The notes: generated by a model not told the origin, from the sequence alone. Counted from the stretch's first letter, positions 53,782-64,000 are shown. The stretch is 64,000 nucleotides of DNA from Myxococcus guangdongensis (GCF_024198255.1 NZ_JAJVKW010000003.1:1-64000); one strand, 5' to 3'. Numbers and translations: made by a program.

Positions 53782-53794
53782 CCCCACGACGCCA

Positions 53795-53829
53795 GCGGGC
53801 GCCCCCGGAGTGTCCCGGAAGGCGCCCGC
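53795..53829. terminator. Bidirectional terminator hairpin
   Basis: A perfect 9-bp inverted repeat (GCGGGCGCC and GGCGCCCGC) with a 17-base loop lies in the 76-bp gap between convergent genes (PAS kinase and the beta-propeller lipoprotein). The right arm is followed by CGTTCTT. Position and symmetry fit a shared terminator. Confidence 0.65.
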
Positions 53830-53857
53830 CGTTCTTCAGCGTGTCACGCGCGGCCTG

Positions 53858-55411
53858 TCAGTGGCCGCGCAGCACGTACAGCTTGCCGTCGACCAGGACG
53901 TACAGCGCGCTGGGCGTCACGCGCGGGTCGTAGACGAGCTGCTGCACCTTGGAGCCGCCCACGCCCTGGACCTTCTCCAGCTGCTTCTGGGGCGTCAGGC
54001 GCCACAGGCCGCGTCCATCCGTGCCCACGAAGAGCGAGCCGTCGTCGGTGGCCGCGAGCGCCGTGTAGCGGTCCGTGCCCGCGCCGTCGATGCGCACGTA
54101 GTCGGTGTCCGCGTCCTTGTTCGGGTCGTGCCGCGTGGGCTCGGCCTTGAACTGCCACAGGCCGCTGTTGAGGCCCGCCACGTAGTACAGGCCGTCCTTC
54201 GTCTGCTGGATGCCGCGCCAGTGGTTCTCCGGCGCGGGCTGCGAGCGCTCCACGTCGTTGCCCGGGTTGACCGGGTCCACGAACGTGTTGAGCCGGTAGA
54301 GCGACAGCTCCGTGCCCTCGGGGATGCCCGACTCCTGCTGCTCGCGATCCCAATACTTCAGCTCGCGGTTGGGCGGCAGGATTCCAATCTTCCAGTTGTT
54401 GGCGATGAGCAGGTGGCCCGCCTGCGAGTAGCCCAGGCCGTAGGTGTAGCCGGCGCGCTGCGAGCGGGTGGGCGGCTGGCTCGGGTCCGCCTTCGGGACG
54501 AGCAGCCACCAGGCCGGGTGGCGGTGGCTGCTGTACTCGAGGTCGCGGATGCGCGTCACGCCGTGGTTCGTGCCGATGTAGACCTCACCCTCGTACGGGC
54601 CCTTCATCACCCGCATGCACGAGTAGACGGAGCGGTCCTCGTCGTAGTGGAAGTCGTTGCTGTTGCGGATGCCGATGGCCTCGTTGCGGCTGGGGCGGCT
54701 GGTGCCCACCGAGCGGTACAGGTGCTCACGCAGCACGATGTCCGTGCCGTCGCCGTTGAGCTGCACCAGGTCCATGTCCCCCTTCTGGAACTCGAAGTAG
54801 TGCGCCTCGGAGAAGTCCGGCTCGCCGCGCCCGGCGATGCGCTGGCCTCCCGGCACCGAGTCGCTCGTCATGTAGCCCACGTAGGCCTCGCCCGCCTTGC
54901 CACCGCAGATGACGGTGGAGCCGGTGGCCAGCTGGTGCTGCGCCGAGCCGAAGCCCAGGCCCGCCTGACCGATGGGTTGGCTCGTCCACACCAGCCGCTG
55001 CGTGTCCGCGCGCAAGACGCCGATGCGGTCCCCATCCAGCACCCAGATGTTGTGCGCGCCGTCCACGCCCACCGAGGCGACCTTGGGGATGCCGTACTTC
55101 GACGAGTAGTCCGTCAGGCCGTCCGTGGGCCACGGGCCCTCGGGCGTGGTGGGCACGACGACGCCTCCATCCGGCACCGGGTCCGTGCCGCCATCGCCAC
55201 CCGCGTCGGGCACGGGGTCCGTGCCGCCATCCCCCGCGTCGGGCACGGGGTCGGTGCCGCCATCCCCCGCATCCGGAGCCCCCGCGTCATCCGGAGGAGC
55301 CTGGACGTCGCCGTCCCTTGGCCCCTTGCCGGTGCCGTCCGAGCTGTCGCAGGCCACCGCCGTCATCATCACCGCCACACCGACACACGCGCCCAACAGT
55401 CGTCGAATCAC
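53858..55411 (-). CDS. Beta-propeller lipoprotein with Asp/Pro-rich linker repeats
   Basis: A 517-residue predicted lipoprotein. The signal ends at MMTAVAC (about Cys21). A linker (about 35-90) carries near-repeats of DAGDGGTDPVP, low in complexity and probably a surface spacer. The remainder looks like a YVTN/two-component-regulator type propeller: VASVGVDGAHNIWVLDGDRI, EVYIGTNHGVTRI, GLYYVAGLNSGLWQF, TALAATDDGSLFVGTDGRGLWRL, KVQQLVYDPRVTPSALYVLVDGKLYV. No enzyme motif is seen. The GTG at 55411 has GGAGGA 5 bp upstream. It probably binds a ligand or polymer on the cell surface. Confidence 0.85.
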   Translation of the reverse strand: MIRRLLGACVGVAVMMTAVACDSSDGTGKGPRDGDVQAPPDDAGAPDAGDGGTDPVPDAGDGGTDPVPDAGGDGGTDPVPDGGVVVPTTPEGPWPTDGLTDYSSKYGIPKVASVGVDGAHNIWVLDGDRIGVLRADTQRLVWTSQPIGQAGLGFGSAQHQLATGSTVICGGKAGEAYVGYMTSDSVPGGQRIAGRGEPDFSEAHYFEFQKGDMDLVQLNGDGTDIVLREHLYRSVGTSRPSRNEAIGIRNSNDFHYDEDRSVYSCMRVMKGPYEGEVYIGTNHGVTRIRDLEYSSHRHPAWWLLVPKADPSQPPTRSQRAGYTYGLGYSQAGHLLIANNWKIGILPPNRELKYWDREQQESGIPEGTELSLYRLNTFVDPVNPGNDVERSQPAPENHWRGIQQTKDGLYYVAGLNSGLWQFKAEPTRHDPNKDADTDYVRIDGAGTDRYTALAATDDGSLFVGTDGRGLWRLTPQKQLEKVQGVGGSKVQQLVYDPRVTPSALYVLVDGKLYVLRGH

Positions 55412-55542
55412 CGCTTCCTCCCGTCCCCGGTGTGGAGCAAGCGGCGTACCGGCCGTTGCGCACATCCACCGTCATGGAAAGAGGGAAGCGGGCTTCCCAC
55501 CGTGGGCACTCGGGCGGCGTGACGTGGCGCCGGAAATGACCA

Positions 55543-55568
55543 GGCCCGCCCCCCGAAGGGAGCGGGCC
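55543..55568 (-). terminator. Candidate terminator hairpin
   Basis: A perfect 7-bp inverted repeat (GGCCCGC and GCGGGCC) with a 12-base loop lies 35 bp after the stop of the secreted gene ending at 55603 on the minus strand. No T-run is present, as is usual in this very GC-rich genome. Confidence 0.5.
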
Positions 55569-55602
55569 CGTGGATGCTGTCACCCGCGCGACGGTGCTCG
55601 AA

Positions 55603-56160
55603 TCAGTGCACGGCGTCGTCGACGTCCTGCTTCACGTCGTCGCCGGCCTGCTCCACCTTGTCGCCGGCCTTCTTGGCGTCCTTCTTCACCGTGTCCACGG
55701 CGCCGGAGCCGCCCGTGCCCTTCTTGGGGCTGGTGGCGCGCAGCTCCACGGCGACGGCGTCGTCACCGTCCAGCTGGAAGCGCGCGCGCACCTCGGAGCC
55801 CTCCGGAATCTCGTCGGCCCGCACCTTCTTGCCGTCCAGCATCACCACCGTCTGGGCCTTCACGTCCAGCTTGGCGTCGGGCAAATCCTTGCGCGTCAAA
55901 TCCACGCTGTCGTTGTGCGCCTTCTTCACCGTGCCCTTGAGACTGAGCGCGTGCTCCTTCTTGAAGAGGTTCTCCTGCGCTTGTGCGTTGGAGGCCTCGC
56001 GGGTGGCGCCGTTGAGGCCGCGGCCCACGTCGGTGGCGTTCACGCCCGTGTCCACGCGCGTGCCCGAGCTTGGAATCTGCGTCTGCGACGGCGCCGGCGC
56101 GCTCTGGGCGAAGGCGGCGGTTCCCAGACACACGGCGAACGTGGCGATGAGCTTCTTCAT
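55603..56160 (-). CDS. Exported protein with helical charged tail
   Basis: A 185-residue exported protein. The Sec signal is MKKLIATFAVCLGTAAFAQS. The middle part (about 60-130) resembles a small OB-like or DUF5666-type beta domain: LKGTVKKAHNDSVDLTRKD, LDVKAQTVVMLDGKKVRADE, GSEVRARFQLDGDDAVAVEL. The C-terminal tail is a highly charged helix (VDTVKKDAKKAGDKVEQAGD) similar to LEA-like repeats. Probably periplasmic; function unknown. The ATG at 56160 has AGGGA about 9 bp upstream. Confidence 0.8.
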   Translation of the reverse strand: MKKLIATFAVCLGTAAFAQSAPAPSQTQIPSSGTRVDTGVNATDVGRGLNGATREASNAQAQENLFKKEHALSLKGTVKKAHNDSVDLTRKDLPDAKLDVKAQTVVMLDGKKVRADEIPEGSEVRARFQLDGDDAVAVELRATSPKKGTGGSGAVDTVKKDAKKAGDKVEQAGDDVKQDVDDAVH

Positions 56161-56298
56161 ATGAGCGTCCCTCTCCCTTGGGTCCGTTGGATGACTTCTG
56201 GGAGCAAGGGTGGGGAGGCTGCCTCCCTTCGCCAACCTGCCCCGCGCGGCCGGATGGGCGGCCCGTCCGGAGAGCAGCCGGGCGGGGGCGGGACGTGC

Positions 56299-56676
56299 TC
56301 AGTCGCCCTGGCTCAGCCGCTTCACCGTGGACAGCAGCTCGTGCAGGTCCAGGGGCTTTCGCAGGCAGCCGGCCACGTCCAGCTCGCGGGCGGCGGACTC
56401 CAGGTGCAGGTCCGCGCTGGCCACGACGACGGGGATGTCCGCCAGCGCCGTGTCATGGCGCAGGGCCTCGCGGAAGGCGAAGCCGTCCATGCGGGGCATC
56501 ATCAGGTCCAACAGGATGAGGTGCGGCGGCGTGTCCTGTTGCCGCAGTTGCGCGAGCGCCTCCAGTCCGTCCGCGGCCAGCAGCACCGCGTAGCCCTCCA
56601 GCTCGAAGGCGTCCTGCAGCGCGTCCCGGATGTCCAGGTCGTCGTCCACGACGAGCAGTGTCTGAAGCGCTTGCAC
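56299..56676 (-). CDS. Stand-alone receiver protein
   Basis: A 125-residue CheY-like receiver. LLVVDDDLD forms the acidic pocket, the phosphoacceptor Asp is in LILLDLMMPRMDG, and the Lys is in LRKPLDL. The usual Thr/Ser of the switch is in VVVASADL. No output domain is present. It is close in sequence to the stand-alone receivers at 19917 and 23656, whose DLMxPxMxGW/F block matches. The GTG at 56676 with GGGGAG upstream is preferred over the much longer open frame. No cognate kinase is adjacent. Confidence 0.88.
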   Translation of the reverse strand: MQALQTLLVVDDDLDIRDALQDAFELEGYAVLLAADGLEALAQLRQQDTPPHLILLDLMMPRMDGFAFREALRHDTALADIPVVVASADLHLESAARELDVAGCLRKPLDLHELLSTVKRLSQGD

Positions 56677-56829
56677 CGGTCTCCCCACCCTGGTCGGGGC
56701 CGACTCGCTCCCACACCACCTCAACCATGGGGCCGCCCGTGTCGGGACGGAAGCACCCGGCGGCCGGGTGGGGTGAATCACGGTTCACCAGCCGACGCCC
56801 GCCCCCTCGCCGGCCCTCGCTGAGTGCCG

Positions 56830-56890
56830 GATTTGCAATGGAGTTGCTTTAATCGAGTTACACGGAAGCTGTTTTTATATCGGTTTGCTC
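56830..56890 (+). promoter_or_regulatory. AT-rich promoter region for the protease gene
   Basis: Between the receiver gene and the protease gene (56677-56966) the only unusual feature is this AT-rich patch, which includes GTTGCTTTAATCGAG and GCTGTTTTTATATCGG. It stands out strongly from the GC-rich background and ends 76 bp before the protease ATG, a likely promoter. No exact box spacing is claimed. Confidence 0.5.
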
Positions 56891-56966
56891 GTATTCCCGG
56901 ATGCCGTGAAGATGGCGGTGGCGGCCCGTCTCCCAGGCGGGCGCTCATTTCCAGGGAGCAGTCCTC

Positions 56967-58274
56967 ATGCGAACCATGTCTCGAGTTGCGGGCAGGAAGC
57001 TGTTGGGAACGATGCTGTGCGCGCTGACGATTTCGGCCTGTGGGCCGGCGCCGGAGCAGCAGGCCGAGCCGCAGCCGGAGCAGCCCCAGACGGACACCAC
57101 GCAGCAGCCGGTGGTGTACGGCACGGATGACCGCCAGGACGTGTACGCGCACCCGGACGCGACGCTGCGCCAGCGCGCCGAGCAGTCCACCGTGGCGCTG
57201 ATGACGACGTCCGACTACACGGTGGGGAGCAACGGCAACGTGACGTTCAACGCGTCCACGCTGCAGTCCGCGTACAACCTGTGCTCCACCCAGCGCTTCC
57301 TCACCGACCTGACGCCGGCGTTCTGCTCCGGCACGCTCATCGATGACGACCTGGTGCTGACGGCCGGCCACTGCATCACCAGCGCCTCGGCCTGCACCAG
57401 CACGCGCGTGGTGTTCAACTTCTACAAGACGGCGGCGAATACGCTCAAGCAGGTGACGAGCGCGGACATCTTCTCCTGCCAGTCCATCGTGGTGCGCCAG
57501 CAGACCTCCGGCACGCCCAACCTGGACTACGCCATCATCAAGCTGGACCGCGCCGCCACGCCGCGCTTCGTGCCCGCGCCCATCCGCGCTGGCAGCGCCG
57601 CGCTGCCGGTGGGCACGGGCGTGACGGTCATCGGCTCGGGCAGCGGCATCCCGTTCAAGATCGACGCGGGCGGCAAGGTGCGCGACGCGCGCGCGGGCTC
57701 GCTGGACTACTTCGTGGCGACCACGGACACCTTCGGTGGCAACTCCGGCTCCGGCGTGTACGAGAACACCGGCTACACGGTGGCGGGCATCCTGGTGCGC
57801 GGCGAGACGGACTACGTGACGAGCGGCAGCTGCCGCATCGTCAACGCGTGCGCGGAGACGGGCTGCCGCGGCGAGGACATCACCTACGTGCGCCCCGCGG
57901 TGAACGCGTACTGCGCGGTGGCCGGCAGCCTGCGGCTGTGCGGCACCACCCAGCCCCCGCCGTCCACCACGTTCACCTTCACCGCCACCAACACCAACAA
58001 CGCGCAGCAGAACACCACCAACCGCACGGTGACGCTGGCGGCGGGCCAGACGATTCGCGTGGGCACCTGCTCGGTGACGGGCGCCTCCGGCACGGGTGAC
58101 ACCTACCTGCGGCTGGCCAACGCGGCCGGCACGTCGGTGGCGAGCAACGACGACTCCTGCGGCACGCTGTCGTTCTTCTCGTACACGGCCACCGCGGCGG
58201 GCACGTTCACCATCCGCGCGGGCTGCTACTCGAGCAACAGCTGCAGCGGCACGGTGGCGTACACCATCCAGTAG
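56967..58274 (+). CDS. Secreted trypsin-like serine protease
   Basis: A 435-residue secreted S1-type serine protease. A lipobox-like signal ends at ISAC (about Cys25), followed by a Gln/Pro-rich pro-region. The catalytic triad is His in LTAGHC (about 133), Asp in LDYAIIKL (about 186) and Ser in GGNSGSGV (about 259), close to V8-like Glu-specific endopeptidases. After the protease domain comes a 100-residue C-terminal beta domain (TFTFTATNTNNAQQNT ... GTVAYTIQ) of the pre-peptidase C-terminal type that is often removed on maturation. It is likely used in predation or matrix processing. An AT-rich promoter precedes the gene and terminator hairpins follow. Confidence 0.92.
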   Translation: MRTMSRVAGRKLLGTMLCALTISACGPAPEQQAEPQPEQPQTDTTQQPVVYGTDDRQDVYAHPDATLRQRAEQSTVALMTTSDYTVGSNGNVTFNASTLQSAYNLCSTQRFLTDLTPAFCSGTLIDDDLVLTAGHCITSASACTSTRVVFNFYKTAANTLKQVTSADIFSCQSIVVRQQTSGTPNLDYAIIKLDRAATPRFVPAPIRAGSAALPVGTGVTVIGSGSGIPFKIDAGGKVRDARAGSLDYFVATTDTFGGNSGSGVYENTGYTVAGILVRGETDYVTSGSCRIVNACAETGCRGEDITYVRPAVNAYCAVAGSLRLCGTTQPPPSTTFTFTATNTNNAQQNTTNRTVTLAAGQTIRVGTCSVTGASGTGDTYLRLANAAGTSVASNDDSCGTLSFFSYTATAAGTFTIRAGCYSSNSCSGTVAYTIQ

Positions 58275-58287
58275 CCGCTCATGTCCT

Positions 58288-58377
58288 GGGCACGGGGCCA
58301 GCAAGCGCCCGTGCCCCGCGTCACACGCTCGGGCCGTCCCTCTTCGCGAAAGTCGGGAGGGCCCGGGCGTTCGTTTT
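58288..58377. terminator. Two hairpins between convergent protease and Fur-family genes
   Basis: Two inverted repeats lie in the 148-bp convergent gap. The first (58288-58296 with 58308-58316) is a perfect 9-bp stem, GGGCACGGG and CCCGTGCCC. The second (58332-58340 with 58355-58363) pairs 8 of 9 bases and is followed after 9 bases by a run of five T (58373-58377), giving a Rho-independent type terminator for the protease transcript. Confidence 0.65.
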
Positions 58378-58422
58378 TCACCCCGGCCCGCGCGGACGGC
58401 GGCGCGGGGGTGAGGGCTTCGC

Positions 58423-58872
58423 TCAGGCGCAGCGGTCGCAGAGGCCGCGCAGCTGCACGTCCACGCTCTTCTGGGCCACCGCGCGAGGCACGCCCTTGGA
58501 CGCGGCGATGCGGATGGACTCCTCCGGCAGACACGCGACGGTGCCGCAGTCGGTGCAGGTGAAGTGCGGGTGGTTGCCGCTGTGCTCGTCGCCCGAGCGT
58601 CGCAGCTCGAAGCGCCACACGTGGTCTCCCAGGTCCGCGCGCACCACCAGCCCGGCCTCCGTGAGGTCCGTGAGGTTGCGGTAGATGGTCACCCGGTCAT
58701 AGCCCTCGTCACCCAGCGCATCCACCAGGTCGGCGTGGCTCATTGGCGCGGTGGCCGACTCCAGCTCCCGGAGCACCGCCACGCGGGGCGCGGTGCTGCG
58801 CAGACCCGACGCGCGGATCCTCTCCTGGAAATCAGCGAGCTTCGGCTGCACGGCGATTCGTTTTGCTCCCAT
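58423..58872 (-). CDS. Fur-family transcriptional repressor
   Basis: A 149-residue metal-dependent repressor. The N-terminal winged helix has LRSTAPRVAVLRELESA and DALGDEGYDRVTIYRNLTDL. The C-terminal dimerisation domain has HSGNHPHFTCTDCGTVACL, with a zinc-type Cys pair, and ends in GLCDRCA, a second Cys pair. The His-rich HSGNHPHF region provides regulatory metal ligands. It is closer to PerR/Zur-type than to canonical Fur, but the metal cannot be assigned. The ATG at 58872 is used; an upstream ATG at 58886 is in frame. It has an unusually long upstream region with an inverted repeat. Confidence 0.9.
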   Translation of the reverse strand: MGAKRIAVQPKLADFQERIRASGLRSTAPRVAVLRELESATAPMSHADLVDALGDEGYDRVTIYRNLTDLTEAGLVVRADLGDHVWRFELRRSGDEHSGNHPHFTCTDCGTVACLPEESIRIAASKGVPRAVAQKSVDVQLRGLCDRCA

Positions 58873-59594
58873 GATGTCTTTTCGCATAACCCATCTGCGG
58901 GACACTTTCACCTCGCCCGGAGTACGACGTCCGGTCGTGTGGACTGGAGTGGCTTGCCCGCCGGGTCCCCCCAGACTCCTGGATACGAGAGTGAGCACCA
59001 GGAGTCCAGGATACTGGTGCAATCCTTGTGCGTAATGATTCACCGCGCTTCCCGACTTCCGGTCAGTCACGGCTGGACGTCGGTGGACCCCGGACGTGCC
59101 CAAGCGGCCACGCCAACGTCGTGAGCCCGCGCGTGGATGTCCGGCGCACGACAGTTGCCACCGGGTGTCCTGGGGACTCCAAGGGCGCGGGGCGGTGTCC
59201 GGGAGTCCAGTGATTCCAGGGTGCAGTTGCAACTCATGAGTCACCGGTGACGCGGCGCCCCGAGCGTGGCGATGTCCGGGTGGGTGCTGCCGCTCCCGGG
59301 CGCGTCGCGATGGCCCCGGCCGAGTGGAGCGGGGGCTGGCGGAGCGGGCGGTGCCGCGGGGGCGGGGGGGCCGGAGGGGTTTCATTTCGTATCTGGATTG
59401 TAAAAGCATCATGGGTGTTGTTGTCGCGAGATTCCGCTGGGAAGAGGAGAGGAGGGCCCCCTGGGGTCGCCTGGAGGGCGGCGGCGGGTGTTGGACCGGC
59501 GAACAGTCCATCCCGCGCTCCTTGACTGGGAGCGACGAGTGCCCACACTTGCGCCTTTGTCGTTCGTCGGGGCCTCGCGAAGGCCCTGCTGCTC
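58873..59594. other. Long divergent intergenic region with inverted repeat
   Basis: 722 bp between the Fur-family gene and a histidine-kinase gene, with no convincing coding region. It contains a perfect 9-bp inverted repeat, GACTCCTGG and CCAGGAGTC, at 58974-58982 and 58998-59006, about 100 bp upstream of the Fur-family gene start. An AATGATT element lies at 59034-59040, and AT-rich patches lie at 59020-59045 and 59383-59415. These are candidate operators or promoters; none is proven. Confidence 0.5.
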
Positions 59595-61598
59595 GTGTCT
59601 CCGGGTCCCCTCGCCGTGACGAAGCCCAGCCTGCTGCTCATCGAAGAATCCAGTGTGGCCCGGGAGCTCCAGGTGCTCGCGCTGGAGAGCCAGGGATGGC
59701 AGGTCGTGGCCCTGGCGGACGTGGCGGCGGCCGCCTCGGTCCTGGTGACGCAGCCGGTGTTGCTCGTGGTGGCGGCGGCGGGGGTGCTGGCGGCGGGCAG
59801 GGAGGCGCTGGAGGCGTTCCGGCGAGCGCTGGAGGCGGCGTCGGTGGGGTTGTACGTGCAGGCCTTCCCCGCCGAGGAGGAGGTGGTGCGCCGGCTGGCG
59901 CTGCCGCTCACCGGCTTCTTCTGGCGGCCCCTGTCGCTGGGCGGGCTGGTGGAGAAGGTCCGGCGCGTGGTGCCGGAGGAGGGCCCCCCGGAGGCGCGGC
60001 CGCTGGTGCTGGTGGCGGATGACGACCCGGTGTCGCGCAAGCTCTTGCAGTTGATGATGGTGCCCTTCCGCTTCCGGGTGGTGTCCGCGGACGATGGGGC
60101 GCAGGCGCTGGAGGTCGCGAGGCGGCGGCGGCCCGACGTGGTGCTGGCGGACGCGCTGATGCCGCGCATGGACGGCTACAAGCTGTGCATGGCGCTGCGG
60201 CAGGAGTCCCGCTTCGCGCGCGTGCCGGTCATCCTCACGCACGCGCTGACGCCGGATGAGCTGGATTTGCGCATGGCCCACAACGTGGGGGCCAATGGCT
60301 TCGTGCGCCGGGCGCAGGATGGGGACGAGCTGGTGGGCGTGCTGCTGCGCGCGCTGAAGGCCGGGCCGCCCACGCCGCTGGGCGCCGCGCCGCCAGTGGG
60401 GTCTCCGACGGAGCTGAACACCGAGGACCACCTGTATCGGATGGTGCGTCAGCTCGAGCGGCGCGTGGGGTTGCTCGAGCAGGCGGAGCGGGGCACGCGC
60501 GAGAGCGAGGAGCGCTTCCGGCTGGTGGTGGAGGGCTCCTATGACGGCATCTGGGACTGGGACTTGCGGCGGGGCACGCTGTACTGGAGCCCGCGCCTGT
60601 TGGAGATGTTGGGGCTGACGCCCGCGACGTTCGCCGGCACGCACGAGGCCTTCGTGGAGCTCTTGCACCCGGAGGACCGCGCCGGGGTGCTCGCGGCCAT
60701 GACGGAGCACCTGGAGCGCGGGGCGCCGTACGACGTGGCCTTCCGGCTGCGGCACGCGACGGGCGGCTATCGCTCGTGCGTGGGGCGGGGGCGCGCGCTG
60801 CGCGACGAGCAGGGCCGGCCGGTGCGCATGGCGGGCATCATCGGCGACGTGACCGAGCAGCTGCGGCTCTACCGCGAGGCGAACGAGGCGGTGCGCGTGC
60901 GCGACGACTTCCTCAGCGTGGCGGCGCACGAGCTGCGCACGCCCCTGGCCGCGCTGCGGCTTCGCGTGCAGGGCGCTCAGGGGGCGCTGCGCATGCTGGG
61001 GGCGGCCCAGGCGGCGCCCCGGCTGGAGCGCGCGCTGGAGGCCGCGGACCGTCAGGTGCAGCGGATGTCGGACCTGGTGGAGTCGCTCCTGGACGTGTCC
61101 CAGGCGCAGGGGGGACCGCCCCGGCTGCAACTGGAGGTCGTGGACCTGTCCAACGTCGTGCGCGACGCGGTGACGCGCTCGGAGCCGGCCGCGGCGCGCG
61201 CCGGGTGTGAGCTGGTGCTCGGGCCCATGCCGCCCATGCCGGGCCGGTGGGACAGCGCCCGGCTGGGGCAGGTGGTGCGCCACCTGTTGTCCAACGCGAT
61301 GAAGTTCGGCCCCGGCCGGCCCGTGGAGGTGGCGCTGGAGCAGGAGGATGCCATGGCCACGTTGGTGGTGAAGGACCACGGCATCGGCATCGCCCCGGAG
61401 CGGGTGGACGGGCTGTTCCGCCGCTTCGAGCGCGCGGTGCCGGTGCGGCACTACGGCGGCCTGGGGCTGGGCCTGTACCGCCTGCGCCGCATCGTCGAGG
61501 CGCACGGCGGCCAGGTGTCCGTGGACAGCACGCCGGGCGAGGGCTCCACGTTCCGCGTCCGGCTGCCCCTGGGCGGCCCCCCCGTCGCCCGCGCCTGA
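59595..61598 (+). CDS. Double-receiver PAS histidine kinase
   Basis: A 667-residue hybrid kinase. Two receiver-like domains come first. The one at about 10-130 lacks the phosphoacceptor Asp (VLLVVAAAGV). The one at about 135-255 has VADDDPV and an Asp in VVLADALMPRMDG, but an Arg replaces the usual Lys (NGFVRRAQ). A coiled coil, a PAS domain (about 300-420), HisKA with AAHELRTPLAALRLRVQ near 440, and HATPase with HLLSNAMKFG, DHGIGI and GLGLGLYRLRRIV follow. The kinase half is close to the gene at 52516. The GTG start at 59595 is uncertain; GTG at 59616 is possible. Confidence 0.9.
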   Translation: MSPGPLAVTKPSLLLIEESSVARELQVLALESQGWQVVALADVAAAASVLVTQPVLLVVAAAGVLAAGREALEAFRRALEAASVGLYVQAFPAEEEVVRRLALPLTGFFWRPLSLGGLVEKVRRVVPEEGPPEARPLVLVADDDPVSRKLLQLMMVPFRFRVVSADDGAQALEVARRRRPDVVLADALMPRMDGYKLCMALRQESRFARVPVILTHALTPDELDLRMAHNVGANGFVRRAQDGDELVGVLLRALKAGPPTPLGAAPPVGSPTELNTEDHLYRMVRQLERRVGLLEQAERGTRESEERFRLVVEGSYDGIWDWDLRRGTLYWSPRLLEMLGLTPATFAGTHEAFVELLHPEDRAGVLAAMTEHLERGAPYDVAFRLRHATGGYRSCVGRGRALRDEQGRPVRMAGIIGDVTEQLRLYREANEAVRVRDDFLSVAAHELRTPLAALRLRVQGAQGALRMLGAAQAAPRLERALEAADRQVQRMSDLVESLLDVSQAQGGPPRLQLEVVDLSNVVRDAVTRSEPAAARAGCELVLGPMPPMPGRWDSARLGQVVRHLLSNAMKFGPGRPVEVALEQEDAMATLVVKDHGIGIAPERVDGLFRRFERAVPVRHYGGLGLGLYRLRRIVEAHGGQVSVDSTPGEGSTFRVRLPLGGPPVARA

Positions 61599-61599
61599 C

Positions 61600-63062
<1,463 letters not shown>

Positions 63063-63066
<4 letters not shown>

Positions 63067-64000
63067 GGCAGGGGGACCGGGATGGGGTCGGTGTAGGACC
63101 AGCGGTCGATGACGCCGTCCGGGCCGAGCGAGCCGTTGAGGTTCCAGCCCCAGGCGAACACGGAGCCGTCCTCGCGCACGGCGATGACGTGGGTGGCGCC
63201 CATGCCCATGGCCGTCAGCGGCGTCAGCTTCTCGGAGGAGGCGCGCGCCTCCAGCTCGTTCGTCTCCTTGATGCCCACGCCCAGCTGGCCGTTGAAGTTC
63301 TGGCCCCAGCCCATGAGCGAGCCGTTCGCGCGGCGCGCGAAGCTGTAGTTGCCGTTGGCGAAGACGGCCGTCGCGTCGGTGACGCCCTTCACCTTCACCG
63401 GGGTGGCGCTCTCGCCGCCCGCGCTGAGCGCGCCCGTGCCCAGCTGGCCGCTGACGTCCAGGCCCCACGAGGACACGGTGCCGTCCTTGTGCACCGCGAG
63501 GATGTGGTCGCGGCCGTTGGCGATGTCCACCACGTCCGCGATTCCCGGCACCTGGTTGGGCAGCGGGTGGCTGACGGTGTCGACCACGCCCGTGCCCAGG
63601 TTGCCGTAGTCGTTGCGGCCCCACACCCAGACGGTGCCGTCGGCCTTGAGCGCCACCGAGTGCATGGAGCCGCCCAGCACCTTCACCACGTTCGTCAGGC
63701 CCTGCACCGGCATGGGGTAGCCACGCGCCACGGTGGTGCCGTCGCCCAGCTGGCCGTTGGCGTTGTTGCCGAAGCTCTGCACGGTGCCGTCCTCCATCAG
63801 GATGAGCACATGGCGGAAGCCGTTCGCCACGGACACCGCGCCCGTCAGGTTGGGAATCTTCGTCGCCACGTAGCGCGGGGTGATGTCGGGGATGCCCGGC
63901 GTCTCCCCCGAGGGCGGGGTGGACAGGCCCAGCTGGCTGTCGTTGTTCTCGCCCCAGGACCACACGCTGCCGTCGGCCGTCAGCGCCATGGCGAAGTTCT
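63063..64000 (-). CDS. RCC1-repeat protein, 5' end outside window
   Basis: Partial protein of at least 312 residues, open to the window edge. It contains at least five RCC1-type repeats with the pattern HVLILMEDGTVQSFGNNANG, HSVALKADGTVWVWGRNDYG, HILAVHKDGTVSSWGLDVSG, FARRANGSLMGWGQNFNG and HVIAVREDGSVFAWGWNLNG, forming a seven-bladed propeller. A signal peptide is expected upstream but is not visible. It overlaps the di-haem oxidoreductase gene by 4 bp, so both should be made together and could act on the cell surface. The internal ATG at 63989 is not the likely start. Confidence 0.85.

Overview
The window looks like chromosomal DNA of a myxobacterium of the Myxococcus/Corallococcus/Pyxidicoccus group. 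GC is very high and codon third positions are GC-rich. Several genes belong to families named from Myxococcus xanthus: the SitA6/SitI6 kin-discrimination toxin pair, an Mx65-type retron reverse transcriptase and the MXAN_0976/0977-type MbnP/MbnH pair. There are many orphan histidine kinases and receivers, and many lipoproteins. No rRNA, tRNA, insertion sequence or prophage was recognised. Region 1 (1-20 kb) is a conflict and defence neighbourhood. It opens with the old, decaying end of a CRISPR array (38 repeats in view). Next come a SitA6-like lipoprotein toxin with its double-CXXCG immunity protein, a glycine/alanine-rich protein, a hydrolase and a BP74-domain protein. A complete retron module follows on the minus strand: an ARM/HEAT-like protein, a winged-helix plus SWIM zinc-finger protein, a foldable msr-msd RNA, and the reverse transcriptase. 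After a small outer-membrane protein comes a four-gene plus-strand operon that fits the MoxR-vWA-beta-propeller (bpX) ternary conflict systems. An exact-period 89-bp tandem repeat surrounds the start of its second gene. Region 2 (20-34 kb) is regulatory: stand-alone receivers, three large multidomain histidine kinases, a Ser/Thr kinase and an XRE-type regulator. It also holds a TonB-dependent receptor that carries its own TonB C-terminal-like domain. Region 3 (34-47 kb) is rich in exported proteins. It contains an STNGL-repeat lipoprotein, the copper-linked MbnP/MbnH pair, and a WD40 protein. A minus-strand operon of four exported proteins follows; its last and largest member has a polymorphic-toxin-like architecture with a pre-toxin-like segment. 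Divergently there are two tandem paralogous exported proteins and a SUKH-like protein. Region 4 (47-64 kb) holds a RegB/RegA redox-type two-component system linked to a lipoprotein and an outer-membrane protein. Further genes encode a DoxX protein, a metallophosphoesterase, more kinases and receivers, a beta-propeller lipoprotein, a trypsin-like protease and a Fur-family regulator. The window ends with a di-haem c-type oxidoreductase translationally coupled to an RCC1-repeat protein that runs off the edge. Most starts were chosen from ribosome-binding sites, overlaps and signal peptides, and are shorter than the longest open frames. Family assignments come from motif recognition by eye, not from database searches.
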